From the NCBI GenBank assembly GCA_027348115.1, contig DAIEQA010000026.1, positions 1 to 6,144 on the forward strand: 6,144 nucleotides of DNA, written 5' to 3'. A program made the translations under genes and the position numbers. The stretch comes from Fen-1258 sp027348115. Lineage in GTDB: Bacteria > Bacteroidota > Ignavibacteria > Ignavibacteriales > Melioribacteraceae. Of the stretch, positions 1 through 4,633 are shown in pieces. The notes beneath the pieces are model-generated. The model was given only the letters and a program-made list of their open reading frames with translations. It did not search any database and had not been told where the DNA came from. The number at the start of each line of letters is the position of its first letter. The first letter of the stretch is position 1.

Positions 1-309
1 TATCCTTTCATATATTTATTCAGGCAGTTCACTTCAAGACAGAGCGGTTTCATTCAATTCATCTTAGGCGTTCCCGGAGTTCTAATCGGGAAAAAAAGTT
101 TTGTCGGGCCTAAGGACTCGTCCTATTGGGGAGGGCTTTACGTCGGGAAACCAGGTTTGACTGGATTTTGGCATATTGAAAATATTCCGATGACCGACAT
201 CGAAGAAGTAAAAAAGCTGGACATATTCTATGCAAAGAATCAAAATATCTGGCTGGATCTTGAAATATTAGGCAAGACGTTTTCAAAAATGTTTTTTAAA
301 GCGGAGTAG
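1..309 (+). CDS. Sugar-1-phosphate transferase, C-terminal fragment (bacterial sugar transferase family)
   Basis: This is an open frame from the first base to a TAG at 307-309, giving the last 102 residues; the start lies off the left edge. The fragment carries the typical C-terminal signature of polyprenyl-phosphate sugar-1-phosphate transferases (WbaP/WcaJ/PglC-like, Pfam PF02397). A 'FVGPKD' segment at about residues 38-43 stands in for the usual 'LVGPRP'. It is followed by 'KPGLTGFWHIENIP' and then 'KKLDIFYAKNQNIWLDLEIL', which matches the usual LDLYYxxNxSxWLDLxIL ending. Such enzymes act at the inner membrane, moving a sugar phosphate from a nucleotide sugar to undecaprenyl phosphate and so starting surface glycan synthesis. 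The catalytic Asp-Glu region lies upstream, so activity and full architecture (stand-alone, or fused to a glycosyltransferase) cannot be judged. The role fits the methyltransferase and flippase downstream. Family assignment is fairly sure; the sugar substrate is unknown. Confidence 0.85.
   Translation, partial: YPFIYLFRQFTSRQSGFIQFILGVPGVLIGKKSFVGPKDSSYWGGLYVGKPGLTGFWHIENIPMTDIEEVKKLDIFYAKNQNIWLDLEILGKTFSKMFFKAE
303..306 (+). promoter_or_regulatory. Shine-Dalgarno site for accA
   Basis: A GGAG tetramer lies 5 bases before the accA ATG and sits inside the last two codons of the sugar transferase gene. It is the clearest ribosome binding site in the window. With only 2 bases between stop and start, it suggests translational coupling of accA to the upstream gene and supports the ATG at 312. 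Confidence 0.6.
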
Positions 310-311
310 AG

Positions 312-1262
312 ATGGCAAAAAATATACTCGATTTCGAAAAACCGATCATCGAGCTTGAGAATAAAATCGAAGAGATGAAAAAGCTTGAGGGCAAGCTCGA
401 TATCTCTTCGGAAGTAAAAACTCTTGAAGACAAAGTTTTGCAGCTGAAAAAAAGTATTTACGAGAATTTAACAAGATGGCAGCGCGTACAACTTGCACGT
501 CACCCGGAGCGCCCTTATACTTTAGATTATATTTATATGATGACTTCCGATTTTATCGAACTTCACGGCGATCGGTTATCTAAAGACGACCATGCGATTG
601 TTGGCGGATTTGCCAAACTCGATAATCAAAAGGTTATGATTATCGGTCATCAGAAGGGAAGAGATACAAAATCAAATCTTTATAGAAATTTTGGAATGCC
701 TAACCCGGAAGGTTATCGAAAAGCGTTAAGACTTATGAAGCTTGCCGAGAAATTTAAAATTCCAGTAATAACAATGCTGGATACGCCCGGCGCTTATCCC
801 GGTATTGAAGCCGAAGAACGCGGGCAAGCAGAGGCCATAGCAAGAAATCTTTTGGAAATGAGCCGGTTACGAGTTCCCATTGTTATTGTGATCATTGGCG
901 AAGGAGCCAGCGGTGGCGCATTGGGAATCGGTGTTGGGGACAGAGTTCTTATGCTTCAGAATACTTGGTACTCCGTAATAAGCCCTGAATCTTGTTCAAG
1001 CATTCTTTGGAGAAGCTGGGATTACAAAGAACAGGCCGCGGAGTCGCTAAGACTCACAGCTGAAGATTTATTTGAGCAGGGAATTATTGATCGTATTATT
1101 CCGGAACCTTTAGGCGGCGCTCATAAAGACCATCAACTAATTTCGAGCACGCTAAAATCCGTTTTGCTCGAAGAGATTGAGCAGTTGATGAAAGTAAAAC
1201 CCGATAAGCTTGTCCAAAACAGATTAGAAAAATTTGCGAAGATGGGCGTTTACCAGGAATAA
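312..1262 (+). CDS. accA: Acetyl-CoA carboxylase carboxyltransferase subunit alpha
   Basis: This encodes 316 residues, close to the roughly 319 of E. coli AccA, so it looks complete. With AccB, AccC and AccD it forms acetyl-CoA carboxylase in the cytoplasm; the AccA/AccD pair moves the carboxyl group from biotin to acetyl-CoA, making malonyl-CoA for fatty acid synthesis. Residues about 1-55 form the charged helical N-terminal region typical of AccA, followed by the conserved 'TRWQRVQLARHPERPYTLDY' stretch. The crotonase-like carboxyltransferase core follows: 'GHQKGRDTK' (about 112-120), 'TMLDTPGAYPGIEAEERGQ' (about 154-172) and the glycine-rich oxyanion-hole segment 'GEGASGGALGIG' (196-207). 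No expected motif is missing. The start is fixed by the GGAG 5 bases upstream and by the family length. It follows the sugar transferase with a 2-base gap, which suggests co-transcription. No other acc gene is visible here, so accD must lie elsewhere. Confidence 0.98.
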   Translation: MAKNILDFEKPIIELENKIEEMKKLEGKLDISSEVKTLEDKVLQLKKSIYENLTRWQRVQLARHPERPYTLDYIYMMTSDFIELHGDRLSKDDHAIVGGFAKLDNQKVMIIGHQKGRDTKSNLYRNFGMPNPEGYRKALRLMKLAEKFKIPVITMLDTPGAYPGIEAEERGQAEAIARNLLEMSRLRVPIVIVIIGEGASGGALGIGVGDRVLMLQNTWYSVISPESCSSILWRSWDYKEQAAESLRLTAEDLFEQGIIDRIIPEPLGGAHKDHQLISSTLKSVLLEEIEQLMKVKPDKLVQNRLEKFAKMGVYQE

Positions 1263-1289
1263 TCGTTTCGTATAGTTGAAAAAGAAATC

Positions 1290-1299
1290 GTTATATAAC
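1290..1299. repeat. Perfect 10-bp palindrome in the accA-thioesterase gap
   Basis: GTTATATAAC is its own reverse complement and lies 28 bases after the accA stop, in the 75-base gap before the thioesterase gene. It has no loop and no following T-run long enough for an intrinsic terminator. A small regulator-binding site is possible, but chance in AT-rich DNA is equally plausible. The rest of this gap holds nothing convincing apart from the hexamer AAATCG occurring twice (1285-1290 and 1319-1324). Confidence 0.3.
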
Positions 1300-1337
1300 T
1301 CACTTTTTATTTTCATCTAAATCGCTTAAAGAATTTT

Positions 1338-1745
1338 ATGCTTACCCACAATACCGAACTGCGCGTACGTTATGCCGATACGGATAAAATGCAGTTTGCT
1401 TACAATGGAAAATATCTTGAATACTTTGAAGTAGGAAGAACAGAATTGCTTCGTGCAACGGGGTTGTCTTATGCCGAAGTTGAAAAGCACGGTTACCAAT
1501 TACCTTTAATAGAAGCAGGGGTAAAGTATAAACAACCGGCCCGCTACGACGATCTTTTGGAAATAAGCGCAACTGTTAAAGAATTGTATTCCCCAAAGGT
1601 CCACATCGAGTATGTGATTAAAAGAAAAGAAACCGGCGATATTATTGCGGAAGGTTTTACAACTCATATGTTTATAAGAACAGACACAAAAAAAGCAGTT
1701 CGGCCGCCTTTAATTTATGTAGAAGCGCTGAAAAAATATTTCTGA
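1338..1745 (+). CDS. Acyl-CoA thioesterase, hotdog fold (YbgC/4HBT-like)
   Basis: This encodes 135 residues, the normal size for a single-domain 4-hydroxybenzoyl-CoA thioesterase-like protein. The N-terminal 'RVRYADTDKMQFAYNGKYLEYFEVGRTELLR' region spans residues 9-39 and is the family signature; Asp16 is at the position of the catalytic aspartate. Two positions differ from the YbgC pattern: Gln19 replaces the usual Gly, and Asn23 replaces the His of 'YHANY'. Related proteins from Bacteroidetes also often lack that His, so this is probably a lineage trait rather than inactivation. Members hydrolyse acyl-CoA or acyl-ACP thioesters in the cytoplasm; the substrate here cannot be told. It lies 75 bases after accA and 15 bases before the methyltransferase start. 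There is no Shine-Dalgarno sequence: the leader before ATG is 'AAAGAATTTT'. The symbol is left blank because several paralogous families share this pattern. Confidence 0.9.
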   Translation: MLTHNTELRVRYADTDKMQFAYNGKYLEYFEVGRTELLRATGLSYAEVEKHGYQLPLIEAGVKYKQPARYDDLLEISATVKELYSPKVHIEYVIKRKETGDIIAEGFTTHMFIRTDTKKAVRPPLIYVEALKKYF

Positions 1746-1760
1746 TTTATAACCGATGGA

Positions 1761-2489
1761 ATGAATTTGAATTTCGATTACGTAAATCATTATAAAGCCG
1801 ATGCAGAAGAATTTGACTATTTTGAAAATAGACTCGGAGCCACTCTGCATGACGAGAAAAGGGTTCATGAGTTTATAATGTCCAAGGTAAAAGATAATTG
1901 CAAATCTATTCTTGATGTTGGAAGCGGTTCTGCCTGGGTTGCCGCCGAATTTATTCCTTTGAATAAAAAAGTTTTCTCCCTCGACATAAGTAAGACAAAT
2001 GTCGTTAAGGCGTTGAAAAAATATCCTGCGGAAAATCATAACGGCTTGGTTGCCGACTCTTTTCATCTGCCATTTAAAGACGGCGTTTACGATTTGGTAA
2101 TTGCATCGGAAGTAATAGAACATGTAATCTCTCCAAAAGTTTTTATAGAAGAGCTTTACTGCGCAGTTGCTGCCGGAGGGTCTTTAATAATAACAACGCC
2201 TTATAAAGAAGTGCTTCGATATGTTTTGTGCGTACACTGCAATAAAAAAACTCCTGTTCATGCGCATATTCATTCATTCGATGAAAAAATATTTCAGCAA
2301 ATGTTGAATGAGCTGGGTATCGAAAATTTCGAACAAATTTTATTCGGCAATAAAATTCTAATTTTTTTACGCACTTATGTATTATTGAAACATCTTCCTT
2401 TCTCGCTTTGGAAGGTGATTGATAGAATAGCGAATTTATTTTATAATATTCCCGCGCATTTTATGATTGTTATCAACAAGAAAAAATAA
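1761..2489 (+). CDS. Class I SAM-dependent methyltransferase, probably glycan-related
   Basis: This encodes 242 residues with a Rossmann-type methyltransferase core (Methyltransf_11-like). Motif I is 'ILDVGSGSA' at 50-58, which binds S-adenosylmethionine. Asp75 ends strand beta-2 ('VFSLDIS') and would contact the ribose hydroxyls; Asp99 in 'ADSFHLPF' would lie near the adenine. 'DLVIASEVIEHV' (111-122) and the Gly139-Gly140 turn before 'LIITTPY' complete the fold. After the core comes a Cys/His-rich stretch, 'CVHCNKKTPVHAHIHSFDE' (157-175), and a hydrophobic, basic C-terminus that may touch the membrane. The start is the ATG 15 bases after the thioesterase stop; an ATG at 1756 is closed by TGA after two codons. 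No strong ribosome binding site is visible. Its place 30 bases before a flippase gene suggests it methylates a sugar or lipid-linked glycan intermediate. The acceptor is an inference; a quinone or small-molecule substrate is not excluded. Confidence 0.88.
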   Translation: MNLNFDYVNHYKADAEEFDYFENRLGATLHDEKRVHEFIMSKVKDNCKSILDVGSGSAWVAAEFIPLNKKVFSLDISKTNVVKALKKYPAENHNGLVADSFHLPFKDGVYDLVIASEVIEHVISPKVFIEELYCAVAAGGSLIITTPYKEVLRYVLCVHCNKKTPVHAHIHSFDEKIFQQMLNELGIENFEQILFGNKILIFLRTYVLLKHLPFSLWKVIDRIANLFYNIPAHFMIVINKKK

Positions 2490-2519
2490 TCTGCGCCGGA
2501 TTCTTAGCGGCTCAAAATA

Positions 2520-3983
2520 ATGCTCGAAAAAATTAAAGAACTTACAAAAGACACCGCCATTTACGGCATCAGTACAATTGTGGGAAGGTTCCTCGGCTTT
2601 CTCCTGGTTCCGTTCTATACGAATGTAATCGGTCCCAAAGATTTCGGAATCTACTCAAATGTTTATGCCTACCTTGCATTTTTGAACATTGTTTTCATTT
2701 ACGGAATGGATGCCGCTTACATGAAATACGCTTCCTTAGCAGGCGATGAAGAGAAGAGAAGAACATTTTCAAATGCGTATTTGTTTGTTCTTGCGTCAAC
2801 GGTGGTTCTTGCTGTTGTTATGTACCTGCTCCAATATCAATTTTCGGCGGTGATGGAGATTCCGGCTGAATATCACAAACTTTATCTTTACGTTATAGGC
2901 ATCTTGGTTTTTGATACTCTCGCGCTTGTGCCGTTTGCAGATTTACGGCTTAGCCGGAAAGCTTTTAAATTCAGCACCATTAAACTTGCGAACATAATTA
3001 TTAATCTGGCGCTCAATTTTATACTTGTTCTCAAATTCCGCCTTGGCATCGAAGCAATCTTTATAGCTAACCTCGCTGCTTCTGCGTTCTCGTTCATTGC
3101 GGTTACACCGGATTTGTTTTCAAAATTGTCTTTTAAAATTGATCGTAATCTTTTAAAAATGATGCTCAAGTTCGCCGTTCCGTATTTACCCGCAAGTCTT
3201 GCGGCAATGGTTGTTCAGGTGGTGGATCGCCCCGTTGTACTTGCGATGACTAACGAAGCTACTCTCGGTATTTACCAGGCAAATTATAAACTCGGCATTT
3301 TTATGATGCTTTTCGTTTCAATGTTTCAATATGCATGGCAGCCGTTCTTCTTAAATAACGCTAAGGAAAAAAACGCAAAAGAAATTTTTGCAAAAATTCT
3401 TACGCTGTTCCTAATCATTTCCAGTCTTGTATGGATCGTTCTAACGTTGTTTGTTGAAGACTTTGCGCGATTTCAAATTTATCATGGCAGGTCGATCATC
3501 GGGAAAGAATATTTAAGCGGGATAACAATAGTGCCTGTAGTTTTGCTCGGCTACTTGTTCAACGGGATCTATTATAATTTTCAGGCCGGAATTTATATTG
3601 AAGAGAAGACAAAATATTTTCCGTACGTTACCGGTGCGGGAGCGGTTGTAAATGTAGTGGTTAACCTATTGTTGATTCCGGTTATGGGAATTATGGGTGC
3701 CGCGCTCGCTACTCTGGCAAGTTATGTTGTTATGGCAGTAAGCTTATTTTTCTTTTCGCAAAAAGTTTATAGAATTAAATATGAGTACGAAAAAATTTTT
3801 AAAATTCTTGCTTTGATTTTTATTTCCGGAGGACTGTACTATTATCTTTATTTTGAAATCGGCATGAATATGATTTACAAATTTATAATGCTCGCAGGAT
3901 TTCTAATTCTACTAGTGTTGCTTCGCGTAGTAGAAAAGAATGAAATAACCCGCTTTGGAAAATTACTCCTTCGTGTTAAATAA
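2520..3983 (+). CDS. Polysaccharide flippase, Wzx-like (MOP superfamily)
   Basis: This encodes 487 residues, the usual size of O-antigen/polysaccharide flippases. The protein is strongly hydrophobic, with roughly 12-14 predicted membrane helices separated by short basic loops. The start 'LTKDTAIYGISTIVGRFLGF' (8-27) followed by 'VPFYTNVIGPKDFGIYS' is characteristic of the Polysacc_synt family (PF01943). A second repeat-like half begins near 218 ('FAVPYLPASLAAMVVQVVDR'). A C-terminal domain begins near 366 with 'YFPYVTGAGAVVNVVVNLLL' and 'PVMGIMGAALATLASY', resembling the Polysacc_synt_C region. Such proteins move undecaprenyl-diphosphate-linked glycans across the inner membrane. The gene lies 30 bases after the methyltransferase, so the two are probably co-transcribed, and together with the sugar transferase they outline an export pathway. 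There is no clear Shine-Dalgarno sequence. The symbol is left blank because Wzx proteins diverge too far to name by sequence alone. Confidence 0.92.
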   Translation: MLEKIKELTKDTAIYGISTIVGRFLGFLLVPFYTNVIGPKDFGIYSNVYAYLAFLNIVFIYGMDAAYMKYASLAGDEEKRRTFSNAYLFVLASTVVLAVVMYLLQYQFSAVMEIPAEYHKLYLYVIGILVFDTLALVPFADLRLSRKAFKFSTIKLANIIINLALNFILVLKFRLGIEAIFIANLAASAFSFIAVTPDLFSKLSFKIDRNLLKMMLKFAVPYLPASLAAMVVQVVDRPVVLAMTNEATLGIYQANYKLGIFMMLFVSMFQYAWQPFFLNNAKEKNAKEIFAKILTLFLIISSLVWIVLTLFVEDFARFQIYHGRSIIGKEYLSGITIVPVVLLGYLFNGIYYNFQAGIYIEEKTKYFPYVTGAGAVVNVVVNLLLIPVMGIMGAALATLASYVVMAVSLFFFSQKVYRIKYEYEKIFKILALIFISGGLYYYLYFEIGMNMIYKFIMLAGFLILLVLLRVVEKNEITRFGKLLLRVK

Positions 3984-4048
3984 AATATCGTCTTCTCCGT
4001 TTTAGATTCTTTCTTAATTGTCAAGAATGAAAATTTATTTTTTGTTCT

Positions 4049-4056
4049 TATCTTTG
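4049..4056 (+). promoter_or_regulatory. Possible Bacteroidetes-type -7 promoter element before dut
   Basis: TATCTTTG matches the TAnnTTTG pattern of the -7 element used by the Bacteroidetes primary sigma factor. It lies 22 bases before the dut ATG, inside the 95-base gap after the flippase gene. The expected partner TTTG or TTG about 19-21 bases upstream is not there; the nearest TTG is at 4018-4020, 28 bases away. A promoter in this gap makes sense because function changes from glycan export to nucleotide metabolism, but the call rests on one short motif. Confidence 0.3.
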
Positions 4057-4078
4057 TTTAGAAATTAGGCAAGGCATC

Positions 4079-4534
4079 ATGGAAGAAATCCTCCTTAAAA
4101 TTCAAAGAATATCAAATCGATTTGAAGATATACAATTACCGGAATACGCAACTCAAGGAAGCAGCGGTCTCGATTTGCGTGCGGCTGTTGAAGATGAAAT
4201 GAAAATTTCAAGGGGTAACTTTGCTCTAGTTTCGACGAATCTCCGCGTAGAAATTCCGTTGGGATACGAAATACAAATTCGACCGAGAAGCGGGCTCGCT
4301 GCAAAAAACGGAATCGGAGTTTTAAATTCCCCCGGTACAGTCGATTCGGATTACCGCGGCGAAATAAAAATTATTTTATTCAACTTTGGAGAAGAAGATT
4401 TTGTTATTAAAAGAGGCGATAGAATTGCGCAGATGATTCTTTCTAAAGTTTATCGCGCCAAAATTATTGAATCCGAAAATCTTAATGATAGCCACAGAGG
4501 CGACGGCGGCTTTGGCCATACAGGAACAAAATAA
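4079..4534 (+). CDS. dut: Deoxyuridine 5'-triphosphate nucleotidohydrolase (dUTPase)
   Basis: This encodes 151 residues, the normal length for a homotrimeric dUTPase. The enzyme hydrolyses dUTP to dUMP and diphosphate with Mg2+, keeping uracil out of DNA and supplying dUMP for dTMP synthesis. All five family motifs are present in order: I 'GSSGLDLRAA' (27-36), with the metal-contacting Asp32; II 'IRPRSGLA' (67-74); III 'GVLNSPGTVDSDYRGEI' (80-96), with the catalytic Asp89 and the base-stacking Tyr92; IV 'RGDRIAQMI' (112-120); V 'RGDGGFGHTG' (140-149), the flexible P-loop-like tail that closes over the active site. Motif V has His147 where Ser is most common; otherwise it is canonical. The ATG lies 95 bases after the flippase stop, with a weak AAGG 4 bases upstream. 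dnaE follows 97 bases later in the same direction, linking precursor sanitation and replication. Confidence 0.98.
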   Translation: MEEILLKIQRISNRFEDIQLPEYATQGSSGLDLRAAVEDEMKISRGNFALVSTNLRVEIPLGYEIQIRPRSGLAAKNGIGVLNSPGTVDSDYRGEIKIILFNFGEEDFVIKRGDRIAQMILSKVYRAKIIESENLNDSHRGDGGFGHTGTK

Positions 4535-4560
4535 ATTTAGAATTAGGAATTCATAACGTT

Positions 4561-4566
4561 TATAAT
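4561..4566 (+). promoter_or_regulatory. Possible -10 element before dnaE
   Basis: TATAAT is a perfect match to the general bacterial -10 hexamer and lies 65 bases before the dnaE ATG. The best -35 candidate is TTAGAA at 4537-4542 (spacer 18), which matches TTGACA at only three positions. If real, transcription would begin near 4573 and the dnaE leader would include the whole 7-base repeat. In this AT-rich gap the match could be chance, and a Bacteroidetes-type sigma factor may not prefer it. Confidence 0.25.
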
Positions 4567-4591
4567 GAAAATAAATTAAAAATTATTATTC

Positions 4592-4633
4592 AGTATCTAG
4601 TATCAAGTATCCAGAAACAAGCATCAAGAACAT
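4592..4633 (+). repeat. Degenerate 7-base tandem repeat running into the dnaE start
   Basis: Six consecutive 7-base units each begin with AG, at 4592, 4599, 4606, 4613, 4620 and 4627. The first three are AGTATCT, AGTATCA and AGTATCC, identical except at the last base. The fifth is AGCATCA, one further mismatch from the pattern. The fourth and sixth are more degenerate, and the sixth overlaps the first two bases of the dnaE ATG. A weaker 7-base phase with units starting ATT is visible at 4535-4555, just after the dut stop. This resembles the short tandem heptamer repeats described in intergenic DNA of other bacteria such as cyanobacteria. Function is unknown. Confidence 0.6.

Noticed and set aside
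1276..1299. Sigma-70-like promoter in the accA-thioesterase gap (TTGAAA at 1276, TATAAC at 1294)
   Set aside because: The spacer is 12 bases, well short of the 16-18 required, and there is no TAnnTTTG element for a Bacteroidetes-type promoter.
1342..2123. Two minus-strand open frames of 76 and 137 codons (1342-1572, 1710-2123) lying opposite the thioesterase and methyltransferase genes
   Set aside because: Both lie almost entirely antisense to genes with clear family motifs, and their translations show no recognisable domain; they are best explained as shadows.
2888..3169. Minus-strand open frame of 93 codons inside the flippase gene
   Set aside because: It lies wholly opposite the flippase, and its low-complexity translation rich in Arg, Lys, Ser and Ala is what the reverse of membrane-helix codons gives.
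4006..4028. Possible terminator hairpin after the flippase (ATTCTT paired with AAGAAT, then a T-rich stretch)
   Set aside because: The stem is only 6 bp, almost all A-T, with an 11-base loop, and the T-rich stretch does not follow directly. It is too weak to call.
4540..4552. Inverted repeat GAATT-AGG-AATTC after dut
   Set aside because: A 5-bp A/T-rich stem with a 3-base loop and no T-run is too small for a terminator and expected by chance in such sequence.
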